From a virus, in the IMG/VR virus record IMGVR_UViG_3300045125_000090, positions 1 through 31,352 of that record: a stretch of 31,352 nt of DNA; one strand, 5' to 3'. The position numbers were made by a program, and so were the translations under genes. Below the pieces are notes generated by a model that did no database searches, was not told the DNA's origin, and saw only the letters and a list, made by a program, of their open reading frames with translations. This document shows, one piece after another, positions 1-7,201 of the stretch; position 1 is the first letter of the stretch; the number at the start of each line of letters is the position of its first letter.

Positions 1-55
1 AAGTCGGCGCTTCGTTCAGTCAATTTGGTGTTTAACCGTTTTCGCATTTATCGTG

Positions 56-71
56 AAACGCTTTCGCGTTT
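56..71. other. Short GC-rich hairpin with GAAA loop on minus strand
   Basis: AAACGC (56-61) pairs with GCGTTT (66-71) around a four-base loop; read on the minus strand the loop is GAAA, a GNRA tetraloop. It lies just after the stop of the small minus-strand ORF ending at 85. No T-run follows on the minus strand, so a terminator role is weak. On the plus strand a run of T follows, so it could instead end a plus-strand transcript entering from the left. The remaining bases of 1-84 hold nothing else I can support. Confidence 0.3.
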
Positions 72-84
72 TTCGTGCGCCGCT

Positions 85-207
85 TCACCTGCACAACGGT
101 AGCCTCCGCAGTTTACGGTTTGGCCCTCGGCCTAAAATTAATTTTCCGTTGTATTTTTTAAGATGTTCACGCACATGTCTAACAAACTGGCGATGTTTGT
201 GGTGCAT
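85..207 (-). CDS. Small basic protein of unknown function, possibly frameshifted
   Basis: A 40-residue, His/Arg/Lys-rich protein starting MHHKHRQFVRHVREHLKKY. I do not recognise it. The start is supported by GGAGGA about 9 nt upstream on the minus strand and by a CATAAATA late-promoter-like box (238-231). In another frame the sequence continues past the stop with a plausible NCGGYRCAGEAAHEKRE stretch, so an indel near 120 may have shortened it, as in most genes here. Codon use is richer in G and C than in the structural genes. Gene status rests on promoter plus ribosome site, not on homology. Confidence 0.45.
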   Translation of the reverse strand: MHHKHRQFVRHVREHLKKYNGKLILGRGPNRKLRRLPLCR

Positions 208-230
208 GACGCAGAATCCTCCAGTGTAGT

Positions 231-238
231 TATTTATG
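231..238 (-). promoter_or_regulatory. Late-promoter-like box CATAAATA
   Basis: CATAAATA on the minus strand, one base from the T4 late consensus TATAAATA, 23 nt before the ATG at 207 and followed by a GGAGGA ribosome site. Known from T4: such boxes are recognised by RNA polymerase with gp55. Assignment here is by motif and position. Confidence 0.45.
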
Positions 239-283
239 AGAAAAAGGGTCTTTAAAAACTACAAAAAATATTGTTTTTATGGC

Positions 284-311
284 TTGACAAACAAAATTTT
301 TATGATACAAT
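284..311 (+). promoter_or_regulatory. Sigma70-type promoter for the HTH gene
   Basis: TTGACA (284-289), 16-nt spacer, TACAAT (306-311) preceded by TG (303-304), an extended -10. Transcription would start near 318, giving a short leader with AAAGG (321-325) before the ATG at 337. It resembles a strong host-polymerase (early) promoter. Confidence 0.7.
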
Positions 312-336
312 ATACAACTGAAAGGTTTAAATTTTT

Positions 337-687
337 ATGAACGTTACTACTATTAATCGTCCTACTAAGATTCAGCGTGTTTTTGATTACATGTCTGAGG
401 GTCGCACTCTAACTCCCGGTATGGCACGGTCTCGTTTCCGTGTTCGGAACATCCGGGCAACGATGAGTGATCTACGCGGTGCATTTGATCGTTTTGGATA
501 TGGCTATGATGTCATTCGTGAGATGCGAAATGGCAAGAGCCACTACCGTCTGCGTAGTACTGTCGTCGCTAAACTTTACAGTTTAGCTTTTTCGGAACCC
601 ACCTCAAATTTTGAGGTGGGTTTTTTAATTGGTCCTAAATATAGGACGAGAGTATATTATGTCAAGAAATTTGTGTTGTTGCAATAA
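337..687 (+). CDS. Small winged-helix (HTH_39-like) DNA-binding protein
   Basis: Likely a DNA-binding regulator acting in the host cytoplasm. Residues about 11-74 follow the pattern of the phage HTH_39 family: a first helix (TKIQRVFDYMSEG), the signature LTPGMARSRF, a recognition-helix-like NIRATMSDLRGAF, and a closing strand ending in SHYRLRS. The literal frame stays open to 687, but its last 40 codons run through two hairpins and into the next gene, so the native protein probably ends near 572 (a TAA in another frame there), implying a one-base error; about 78 residues is usual for such proteins. The start has AAAGG 11 nt upstream and a strong promoter. Codon use is GC-richer than in the structural genes. 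Target unknown. Confidence 0.7.
   Translation: MNVTTINRPTKIQRVFDYMSEGRTLTPGMARSRFRVRNIRATMSDLRGAFDRFGYGYDVIREMRNGKSHYRLRSTVVAKLYSLAFSEPTSNFEVGFLIGPKYRTRVYYVKKFVLLQ
568..592 (+). terminator. Hairpin with T-run after HTH gene
   Basis: GCTAAAC (568-574), loop TTTACA, GTTTAGC (581-587), then five T. It is a modest Rho-independent-terminator-like structure directly at the presumed end of the HTH gene, and the first of two in tandem. Confidence 0.5.
596..626 (+). terminator. Strong Rho-independent terminator
   Basis: AACCCACCTCA (596-606) pairs perfectly with TGAGGTGGGTT (612-622) and is followed by T through 626. It separates the early-type HTH transcript from the late box and giant gene that follow. 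Confidence 0.85.
635..642 (+). promoter_or_regulatory. Late promoter box CTAAATAT for the giant gene
   Basis: CTAAATAT, the same motif seen before several structural genes here, 16 nt before the ATG at 659 and immediately after the terminator. The intervening AGGACGAGAG can serve as ribosome site. Confidence 0.6.
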
Positions 688-1219
688 AAGACCTACACCA
701 GAAGCATTCTGTTGCAACGATAAATTTTTTACAGATTTTATAACACTTTACGGCGATAACATGGCACAACATGCTGAAGTAAGTCCAAAGGATTGGATTG
801 CTTTGTATGTTGAACGGCCGGGAACTGCTCCCGCTGGTTGGTTATTAAGCCCATTAGTATCAACTTCTGAAACTGGATTTCGTTGTGATTGTGCTTTAAG
901 AGAATGTGGCGACACAACAAATCCATGTAGTTGTATAATTGATGATAATGAAGGATTTTTTGTAGTAGATGATGATCTTAGTCAAGAAGATGCAGCACAA
1001 GCAGCTATAAGGGCAAGACAAGTTTGTTGTACTACGTTTAATATGCTGACATCAAGCGATGGAGCCAAACCAGTTTATTTTGCATACAAATATTCTGGGT
1101 GTCACTTAATATGGTATCCGCGAGAATTTTCTTTTAATTATGATCCGCATGTAGCACAATGTAATGGATTTTTAACTAAAAAATCCGGGAATGGGAACTG
1201 TTGCAAATTCTTGTTTTAA
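659..1219 (+). CDS. Giant protein, fragment 1: cysteine-rich N terminus
   Basis: Begins MSRNLCCCNKRPTPEAFCCN. About 16 cysteines in about 185 residues, arranged as CC, CCC and CxC (for example CDCALREC, NPCSC, VCCTT), with an acidic stretch EGFFVVDDDLSQED. The pattern suggests metal sites or disulfide stabilisation. No signal peptide or membrane segment is visible. The first in-frame ATG after the late box is 659; an earlier alternative start (629) lies inside the terminator and is unlikely. An indel near 1185-1200 moves the frame to the next fragment. Confidence 0.6.
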   Translation: MSRNLCCCNKRPTPEAFCCNDKFFTDFITLYGDNMAQHAEVSPKDWIALYVERPGTAPAGWLLSPLVSTSETGFRCDCALRECGDTTNPCSCIIDDNEGFFVVDDDLSQEDAAQAAIRARQVCCTTFNMLTSSDGAKPVYFAYKYSGCHLIWYPREFSFNYDPHVAQCNGFLTKKSGNGNCCKFLF

Positions 1220-1436
1220 TTGGTCTGAACAAAGACAAGATGCAGGATCTCCTCCAAATTCTAGTCCTTCAGAATGTTATCAATCAAATACTGTTGGATA
1301 TAATTCTGCATTGCCTTGTGCGTGTGCTCCCCATCCACATATTCATGGTGGAGTATGGAATTCGGTTTATAACACAATAAATGTAAAATTGACTCCGTAT
1401 GCTTTAGGTTATATTTCTTATATGTTGCCATTTTAG
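1191..1436 (+). CDS. Giant protein, fragment 2: Cys/Pro/His-rich piece
   Basis: About 80 residues continuing fragment 1 in another frame, with CACAPHPHIHGGVW and further isolated cysteines. It has no start of its own (no ribosome site before 1191) and ends in a frame-shift stop at 1436; the next frame reads straight through this point (FSKPMKQNEAG). I do not recognise a domain. Confidence 0.45.
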   Translation: MGTVANSCFNWSEQRQDAGSPPNSSPSECYQSNTVGYNSALPCACAPHPHIHGGVWNSVYNTINVKLTPYALGYISYMLPF

Positions 1437-1443
1437 CAAACCA

Positions 1444-1899
1444 ATGAAACAAAATGAAGCTGGTTGCTGTTGGTGTGCAAATTCTTTTGGTAGCGATTTT
1501 AGAGCTTTTATCAATGCTAGAAATCAATGTTTTGCAAATTTATATCCATTTTCAGACAGTTCTGGTACAAATATATCATTGAATAAATCTTGTGGACCGG
1601 GATATGATTGTGCAAATATGCAAAATGGAATTATAAGTGCAAATCCGAGATATACAAGTTCTTGTTTTTCTCGCGGTATATCTCCATATTTATTGCGTCT
1701 TGCAAAAGATGATCATCGAATGGCATATGAAATATGGGGACATGGAAGACTTCCTACAACAATTAATGATTACGGTGTTGTATATCGACCAACAGATCTT
1801 GAAATAAAAAGAAATCAAAAAGATATTTCAATTAAATTTAAAAATATAATGGTCAAAAACAAAATTAAGGGAACAATATATTGGCACAGTTCATCTTGA
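1444..1899 (+). CDS. Giant protein, fragment 3: Cys-rich, end of N-terminal third
   Basis: About 150 residues beginning KPMKQNEAGCCWCANSF, with cysteines at GCCWC, NQC, KSCGPGYDC and SSC. The last residues before the stop are probably out of frame: from about 1870 another frame reads IGTVHLEHHFEMYAYRSEDG, a natural continuation. No domain recognised. Confidence 0.45.
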   Translation: MKQNEAGCCWCANSFGSDFRAFINARNQCFANLYPFSDSSGTNISLNKSCGPGYDCANMQNGIISANPRYTSSCFSRGISPYLLRLAKDDHRMAYEIWGHGRLPTTINDYGVVYRPTDLEIKRNQKDISIKFKNIMVKNKIKGTIYWHSSS

Positions 1900-2377
1900 G
1901 CATCATTTTGAAATGTATGCTTATCGTTCAGAAGATGGAAGTGCTGCTGTAGAAATACAATCGTTGCAAAATAATTGCAATTCATTAATAGCACCGTTTG
2001 AGTCATATGGTGGTATTGTAACTGAAGAGGTGCATCTACTGGCTATGATCGCTGGACACCGTGGAAATATGATTCATTTATGTGGCAAGTAAGAAGAGGT
2101 GTGCCACGTAGAGTAATGTATAAAGGTTCTGGCATTCCTTTATTCCATTTTGATTTGGTCAATATGGAAACATTTAGTTTAAAAAATGAAATTTTGTATG
2201 CTGGTGATTATTTTGATGGAACAAAATTTTTTAGAACACTATTATAGATATTTCTTTAGCTATGGTATATTACCGTCCCGGTATATGTGAATATCCCGGT
2301 GATATTCCAAATGCTCCTGAATGGAACTTTAGTCATCTTTAGATTCTTACAATTATGTAATTTCTTGGTTAGAGGAA
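1870..2377 (+). CDS. Giant protein, fragment 4: three short frame pieces
   Basis: No single long frame, but coding continues through three shifts: a piece from about 1870 with HLEHHFEMYAYRSEDG, then from about 2030 STGYDRWTPWKYDSFMWQV, then from about 2245 VYYRPGICEYPGDIPNAP. Amino-acid use (aromatic, Gly, Asp) matches the flanks, so the stretch is coding rather than intergenic. Confidence 0.45.
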
Positions 2378-3397
2378 ATGATCAAAGCTGGAATAATTCA
2401 GATAAAAGATCATGCAATAGAAATATCAAAAGAAGTAAATACTTTAATAAGAGCTGGTGGTTATGATGATCAAGGTGATATTATAATTGCAGACGAGATA
2501 GATCTTGAAGTCGGAGGAACTGAAGGATATAGATCGTTAATTGATTTGTTTGGTGTTTCTGCTGGAACAGAGAACGCCACAAGTCCAAAAATAATTAAAC
2601 AAGTTTTACTGAATACTGAGGGATTGGAATCATGGAGAGGACCTTCCAGTGATACTGAAACTTTTAGAGCATTCTTACCACGAAGAGCAATATTACCAGT
2701 AGGACAATCTAAAGCTGGTGTTACTGCATGGGGGTTTACCGGAAGCTTTGCGAGTCTTGAAGGAACTAATTATGGAATCACTGGATCTCCCAATAGAGTT
2801 TCCGAAGCAATTTCAGATTTGCCATTAATTTATAATATAAATGATGAAACTAGTATTTACAATGAAGTTTTGAATCCTCAAAAAGTAATTTGTGGTCTAT
2901 ACGGAACATTTATTATCGATGGATCTGGAAAATTATCTTTATTTGGTAACGATATAGAAGATAGATATGGAAATTATACTTGTCCAGATCCGTATGAAAA
3001 TTGGCAATTGAGAGTAGGTTGTGTTCCTTATTATCTTAGAGTTGATTCTCTTTTTGAACTTGATGCAAATAATCAAGTAAAAGAAAGAGAATTAGAAAAT
3101 GTGCCAGATGGAAATGTTATAGATGTTGCGTACAGAAGAGACTTTGCTGTAGCTTTATTGGATCTTCAACAGGGAGCAATTGCAACCGATTGTTTGCAGG
3201 GCGAAGATATGCCAACAAACATTTTATTTACTCCCGCATTTGAAAATTCAAGTACATATCAATTTGATACCGATGGAGTGAATGGAAATGTAAATGGAAA
3301 TAATGAATTTATTACTCAAGGTGGAGCAAAAAGATGTGCTATAGAAGAACCATTTAATCAAGGTTTTTTGCAACCTCCTGTACCGGGAGGGACCTAG
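2378..3397 (+). CDS. Giant protein, fragment 5: first RCC1-like repeats
   Basis: A 339-residue uninterrupted piece. Early part is helical (EISKEVNTLIRAGGYDDQ). From about residue 110 come propeller-type repeats: QSKAGVTAWGFTGSFASL, then VICGLYGTFIIDGSGKLSLF (nt 2887-2946), then VIDVAYRRDFAVALLD (about 3117-3164). The scheme 'V..G..hs..l...G.l..(W/F/Y)G' is that of RCC1 (regulator of chromosome condensation) blades. The apparent internal start at 2378 is not real; coding enters from upstream in frame (LEEMIKAG). Blades usually mediate protein contacts; the partner is unknown. Confidence 0.55.
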   Translation: MIKAGIIQIKDHAIEISKEVNTLIRAGGYDDQGDIIIADEIDLEVGGTEGYRSLIDLFGVSAGTENATSPKIIKQVLLNTEGLESWRGPSSDTETFRAFLPRRAILPVGQSKAGVTAWGFTGSFASLEGTNYGITGSPNRVSEAISDLPLIYNINDETSIYNEVLNPQKVICGLYGTFIIDGSGKLSLFGNDIEDRYGNYTCPDPYENWQLRVGCVPYYLRVDSLFELDANNQVKERELENVPDGNVIDVAYRRDFAVALLDLQQGAIATDCLQGEDMPTNILFTPAFENSSTYQFDTDGVNGNVNGNNEFITQGGAKRCAIEEPFNQGFLQPPVPGGT

Positions 3398-3621
3398 AGT
3401 TAATATAGATACGCTGAAAACCAAATGCATATAGACTAAAATCTTGGGGCTCGATGTCTAAAATATGGAACATTCGGTGGGTCCAATATTCAAGGTTCTT
3501 CTAATAATAATTGTGGGGATCAAGTAGAGCCGATAAATTATTTAAGATCAAATACAGAAATAAATCCAGTTTTAGACGGAGGATTTTCTAGAAGATATCC
3601 GGGAACAAATAATTCTTTTAT
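3398..3621 (+). CDS. Giant protein, bridging piece between RCC1 halves
   Basis: Coding continues in a different frame with CLKYGTFGGSNIQGSSNNN followed by GDQVEPINYLRS and GGFSRRYPGTNNSFIW, joining to the next fragment at the shared WT/WN sequence near 3625. At least two indels lie between 3398 and 3470. Gly/Asn-rich; no domain recognised. Confidence 0.4.
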
Positions 3622-4920
3622 TTGGACAGCAGTTTCATCTGGAATAAAACATTTGCAGCAATTGATGATTTTGGTGGTTTGTTTATAACACCACAGAGTG
3701 ATAATACTTATAAACAATCAGAAAAAGGACTGGGTGTAACATATGCATCTGTTTATAAACAAGCATCAGATATTGGTGACTCATTAAATGAATGCATAGG
3801 ACATAATGGTGTTGGCAATAAATTTAATTATTTCCCGCATATTCCACGACCGGGTTATATAAAAGAAAATGAATGGAATCAAGCTTTTTATAATAATATT
3901 ACTTTACATCCAAGTAATTATGCTCCTTACGGAACATATAAACAATTATTATGTGATTGCCCTTATGGTCTAACTTGTCCTCCTCCACCACAATTTGGAG
4001 TTGTTTGTGAAGGACCAATACATCCTTTAGATGGTCCTGTAGGATGTTGTACTTCTGTAATGGATAAAGATTTAACATGTATTTTATTTGGTAGTTTGGT
4101 AGATCATGGAGCCCTTGATAATTTTGGAAATGAAATATTAATTCCTGAAACTGATACTCAACCAAAATATACAAAAGTTGCATGTGGATTATATAATACT
4201 TTATGTTTAACTAATGAAAATAGATTAGAAATATACGGTTCGTATATTAGAGTTAAAACTGATGGAGAACCATTAGTTGACGATCAGCATCCGGGCATGA
4301 CAGCATTTATCCCACAGACATTATTATTGAAGGCCGGAACATGGGGTGTTACATATGCTTGCAATCAAATTTATTGCCGAGGAGCCACACATAGTCCTAT
4401 ATTGGGATATAGATATGATCCTCCAAGCCCATCAAATATTATTACGGATATAAAAAGTTCTGGTGATTACAGTATGTGTGTAACTGCAGACAATAAGGTG
4501 CATATCTGGGGAGAAGCTAGCATGGTTCCGGGTGCATTTGATCCTAACACATACAGACCCGGCAATAAAGATTACAAAGTATTATCGTTTGATAATGTAA
4601 CTGAAATAGTTTCAGTAGCTGCTGGTGTAAATTCAATTTATATTCATTACAAGAAAAATTTAATAACAAATACAGATACAGGCTTCCCTTATAAAGCTTC
4701 AGTTACATATGAATATACACGATATAATATAAACGGAATAGAAACAGAAGTACCAGATGATGTTGAAAACTCAAGAATTGTTGATATGGATGCAGGATTT
4801 TTACATGCAGTTGCAATTTATAGTAAAAAGTTTTCAGCAAAAACTTGGAAGGCTCAAGATTTTGCCACGGATACTTTAAAATATCAATTTAAAAACTTAG
4901 TAGTCTTCCATTTTATTTAA
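3622..4920 (+). CDS. Giant protein, fragment 6: main RCC1-like propeller section
   Basis: A 432-residue uninterrupted piece, the clearest RCC1 part. Repeats in order: TKVACGLYNTLCLTNENRLE (about nt 4166-4235), LLKAGTWGVTYACNQIYC (about 4325-4380), IKSSGDYSMCVTADNKVHIW (about 4450-4510), IVSVAAGVNSIYIHYKK (about 4606-4655), IVDMDAGFLHAVAIYSKK (about 4780-4833). With the three in fragment 5 this makes about seven to eight blades, the size of one RCC1 propeller. A Pro/Cys loop (CPYGLTCPPPPQ) precedes them. The last residues before 4920 are probably out of frame. RCC1 repeats are common in eukaryotic proteins and scattered bacterial and viral ones; the assignment here is by eye. Confidence 0.6.
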   Translation: MDSSFIWNKTFAAIDDFGGLFITPQSDNTYKQSEKGLGVTYASVYKQASDIGDSLNECIGHNGVGNKFNYFPHIPRPGYIKENEWNQAFYNNITLHPSNYAPYGTYKQLLCDCPYGLTCPPPPQFGVVCEGPIHPLDGPVGCCTSVMDKDLTCILFGSLVDHGALDNFGNEILIPETDTQPKYTKVACGLYNTLCLTNENRLEIYGSYIRVKTDGEPLVDDQHPGMTAFIPQTLLLKAGTWGVTYACNQIYCRGATHSPILGYRYDPPSPSNIITDIKSSGDYSMCVTADNKVHIWGEASMVPGAFDPNTYRPGNKDYKVLSFDNVTEIVSVAAGVNSIYIHYKKNLITNTDTGFPYKASVTYEYTRYNINGIETEVPDDVENSRIVDMDAGFLHAVAIYSKKFSAKTWKAQDFATDTLKYQFKNLVVFHFI

Positions 4921-5292
4921 GAAGACAAGCTTTTTTCCATGCTCTTCCCGGTGGCTGGGATTATTCAAAATGGTTATTTGGTGGAGTATGTTGCTCACAA
5001 TTAGATGGAGTAAATAATCCAGTTGCACAACCAGATCCTTGCTCTGCATTAGAGATTTAGCTACTTTTAAATAATAATTCTGATGATATACAATTATCCT
5101 ATAGTTGGAAATCCATATTTGTATTGGATGCGAGTTGATTGGCGAAGAAAATACAAATCAATCATTTAGATAATTTAAAAGGAGTTGGAAAATTTTCAGA
5201 TTTAGAAGATTCCTGTAGACCAGATCTAGGATTAGATCTAGAATCTGGAGGATCTAATTTTCTCTTTATGAAGTAGTGCTATTGGAACATGT
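4921..5292 (+). CDS. Giant protein, fragment 7: short frame pieces after the propeller
   Basis: Frame pieces HALPGGWDYSKWLFGGVCC (from about 4940) with NNPVAQPDPC after it, then IVGNPYLYWMRVDWRRKYKS (about 5100-5160) show that coding continues through several indels. No RNA gene, promoter or terminator was seen. Poor local sequence quality hides the true reading. Confidence 0.35.
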
Positions 5293-5580
5293 TTGAATAG
5301 AGTATGGAGTCCGGCTTGGGCAGCGGGAAGACCGACTATATCTAAGGTCAGAAATGATAGAAAGTGGCCTATTGTGGGGCCTAATGGTTCTAATTGTTGG
5401 CAGAAGTACACATGTACCACAGATGCTTCATATGCAAACCCCAGAGTAAATCCACCAATTGCTTTGACAGCAATAGGTGTTGATACCCCACCAAGAATTG
5501 GATATAGAGCAACAAAAGATCTTTTCCAAAAAATGACAATTTTTATGCCGAAATCGTGGAAAGTCTGTGGGAACAAATAA
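5293..5580 (+). CDS. Giant protein, fragment 8
   Basis: About 95 residues, NRVWSPAWAAGRPTISKV followed by NGSNCWQKYTCTTDASYANP, in frame with an upstream Cys (CFNRVW). Trp, Gly and Cys are frequent as in the first third. It ends at a shift; the next frame reads NTLQTCGVASGAAWSYFKYS. A minus-strand frame over the same bases (5238-5606) is a shadow. No domain recognised. Confidence 0.4.
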   Translation: MNRVWSPAWAAGRPTISKVRNDRKWPIVGPNGSNCWQKYTCTTDASYANPRVNPPIALTAIGVDTPPRIGYRATKDLFQKMTIFMPKSWKVCGNK

Positions 5581-6041
5581 TACCTTGCAGACTTGTGGTG
5601 TAGCATCTGGTGCGGCTTGGAGTTATTTCAAATACTCAGAAAGACACTATTATTTGGGATATGATGAAAAATAAAAGATACTTGGGAAATTTATGAAAAT
5701 CCCAGATTTTTTGCGTGAAACATCGGAAGCTTATTTCAAAGGATTGAGACCCGGGGAAGAAAGACAATTTTATGGAGGTTGCACATTATTCGGGTTTGGG
5801 GGCAGGAACTGGTCCCAATGGAGGCAATTGTGCAGGCTGCAGTGGGTATTATGGATTATTTGATTATCCTTTAACTGGACCAAATTATGGCATAGAAAAT
5901 GTCATGGAAACTCCAGGTGTAATAACTGCAATTGATGCTCGGGTCACAATTAATAATGCTTTAATCGAAAGAACTTTCAACCCGAATGGACCATTCTGCG
6001 ATGGTTGTTTTGCAGAATTTAACAAGAGATCAAGGTATTAA
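5581..6041 (+). CDS. Giant protein, fragment 9: Gly/Cys-rich piece
   Basis: Short pieces (CGVASGAAWSYFKYSERHYY; IPDFLRETSEAYFKGLRPGE) lead to an open frame from about 5772 holding GTGPNGGNCAGCSGYYGLFD and ending FCDGCFAEFN. Two CxxC pairs (NCAGC, FCDGC) could bind a metal such as zinc or form disulfides. The final NKRSRY is probably past an indel, since the next frame carries on from here. Confidence 0.4.
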
Positions 6042-6366
6042 ACAACTCGGTCCCGGTGGATTTCAATTGGCAGGTCCGCAAGTTGATCTTCAGCCCATTT
6101 TGGAAATGACTTATAAACATTATTACAATAGAACTATTCGAAGAACACAAAAGCCCAAACAATTATTATTGAAAGCACATCTACAAATCTATCAGCAGCG
6201 ACAACACCCCCGAAATAGTCCGGGAACCGATTATCCAGAAAAAATCTTTTACAGAAGTTCTAGCAGATCCTACTTATACAGAAAATATGCTCCTTGGAGA
6301 TATTCTAGTTCTACAAAATGGATTCCAATTTGTTGGAGAACACCTTTGTTCTTCCAGAGACGGTAA
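5986..6366 (+). CDS. Giant protein, fragment 10
   Basis: The first half, GPGGFQLAGPQVDLQPILEM, reads naturally. From about 6130 the Arg/Gln/Ser-rich stretch (RRTQKPKQ and beyond) is probably out of frame: another frame gives TSTNLSAATTPPEIVREP and SFTEVLADPTYTENMLLGDI, a much more ordinary sequence. No domain recognised. Confidence 0.35.
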   Translation: MDHSAMVVLQNLTRDQGIKQLGPGGFQLAGPQVDLQPILEMTYKHYYNRTIRRTQKPKQLLLKAHLQIYQQRQHPRNSPGTDYPEKIFYRSSSRSYLYRKYAPWRYSSSTKWIPICWRTPLFFQRR

Positions 6367-6503
6367 ACGCAAATAATTTATCATCGAAACAACTTTATTT
6401 TAATTATAGCGTCCCGCAGGGAAGTACCAGATATCAACTATCTGAAAACAAATCCGGCGCACTAAAACAGAACAACTTTATCATTTATATGATATGCCTA
6501 TAG
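6318..6503 (+). CDS. Giant protein, fragment 11: start of C-terminal module
   Basis: Reads LLENTFVLPETVNANNLSSK, then QLYFNYSVPQGSTRYQLSEN. It resembles the opening of repeated beta-rich modules in large phage virion proteins, where such a stretch precedes a 'pxGxWeF' region like that in the next fragment. This family link is from memory of general patterns and is weak. Confidence 0.35.
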   Translation: MDSNLLENTFVLPETVNANNLSSKQLYFNYSVPQGSTRYQLSENKSGALKQNNFIIYMICL

Positions 6504-6778
6504 TTTTTGAAGGCACAGATCCACAGGATACAATAAGATTTGTTGATGAATTTATAACCAATTTAAATTATCCAAACTTGGTTGAATTGCAAAAAGGTGT
6601 ATTTGAGTTCTTTATTTGGTGCAAAACAAAATATAGTGATGAAACAGTTTATATGCTATTTGAGATATACAAAGTTGATGAAAATTTTAATCAAACATTA
6701 ATTGCACGTACATTAGCAGATACTCCAGTAGGAGCAGCCGTTAATAATAATACGGTTGAAGGTGAGGTGATGTTATAG
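6494..6778 (+). CDS. Giant protein, fragment 12: beta-rich C-terminal module
   Basis: About 94 residues: IRFVDEFITNLNYPNLVELQ, KGVFEFFIWCKTKYSDETVY, MLFEIYKVDENFNQTLIART. The alternation of a 'GvFeFfiw' strand with 'Y.lfeiYKVDe' is typical of jelly-roll-like phage structural modules. The ATG at 6494 has no ribosome site, and the upstream frame (LYHLYDMPIVFEG) suggests read-through, but a separate gene starting here cannot be excluded. Confidence 0.4.
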   Translation: MPIVFEGTDPQDTIRFVDEFITNLNYPNLVELQKGVFEFFIWCKTKYSDETVYMLFEIYKVDENFNQTLIARTLADTPVGAAVNNNTVEGEVML

Positions 6779-7199
6779 GCCCAGACGAAATCAAAGCAAC
6801 TATTAACTCATGCTTATTTGGATCAAAGCGTTTCTATGAATCTTTCCGACAGACTTTTGGTTAAAATGTACATTAAGAGGTGGAAATGACAGCACAAATC
6901 AAGATATTGGTGATGCGTTAACAATTTTATATGAAGATGACAGTAATGCTACTGTAGGATCGCCACCTATACAAACTAATGTTTCAAAGTATACGAGAAT
7001 GCAATATACTCATGTTACTGAAGATATAAATCAAATTTGCTTTGTTGGATTTAATCCCGAAGATAATGCTATTATTCCAGCAACACAGGTGGATCCAAAC
7101 ATTGTAAAAATAATGCCAACAACTCCGCTTACTATTGCTGGTCACTCCAGTTCGTTGCATAGATACTGCTTGCTGCGACTGATAAATAAAGGTGAATAA
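6779..7199 (+). CDS. Giant protein, fragment 13: C terminus
   Basis: Pieces LTHAYLDQSVSMNLSDRLLV and MYIKRW, then GGNDSTNQDIGDALTILYED, then the open frame from 6999 (MQYTHVTEDINQICFVGFNP) end at TAA 7197-7199. 'SDRLLVKmYIKR' is the kind of strand that closes the C-terminal module begun in the previous fragment. The next gene starts three bases later with a ribosome site inside this end (AAAGGTG). Confidence 0.4.
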
Positions 7200-7201
7200 C
7201 T

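Larger units (their letters stand above)
659..7199 (+). other. Giant cysteine-rich RCC1-repeat virion-type gene, frame-broken (overview)
   Basis: The whole stretch reads as successive frames on one strand joined by about 15-20 indels, with no convincing internal ribosome site plus start or terminator, so I treat it as one gene of up to about 2,180 codons; two or three genes cannot be excluded. It starts at ATG 659 (late box 635-642) and ends at TAA 7199. Order: Cys-rich N-terminal third (659-1899), a linking region, an RCC1-like beta-propeller (about 2,700-4,830), a Gly/Cys-rich region (5293-6041), and a C-terminal virion-appendage-like module (about 6,300-7,199). The late box, size and neighbourhood suggest a virion appendage such as a tail fibre or baseplate-attached adhesin; this is inference. 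Confidence 0.55.

Noticed and set aside
568-626. HTH protein truly extending to 687 through both hairpins
   Set aside because: The last 40 codons encode the terminators and the start of the next gene; family length and a TAA at about 571 in another frame suggest an indel instead.
5238-5606. Minus-strand open frame of 122 codons opposite the giant gene
   Set aside because: It shadows the plus-strand frame at 5293-5580 which continues the Cys/Trp-rich protein; no promoter or ribosome site on the minus strand.
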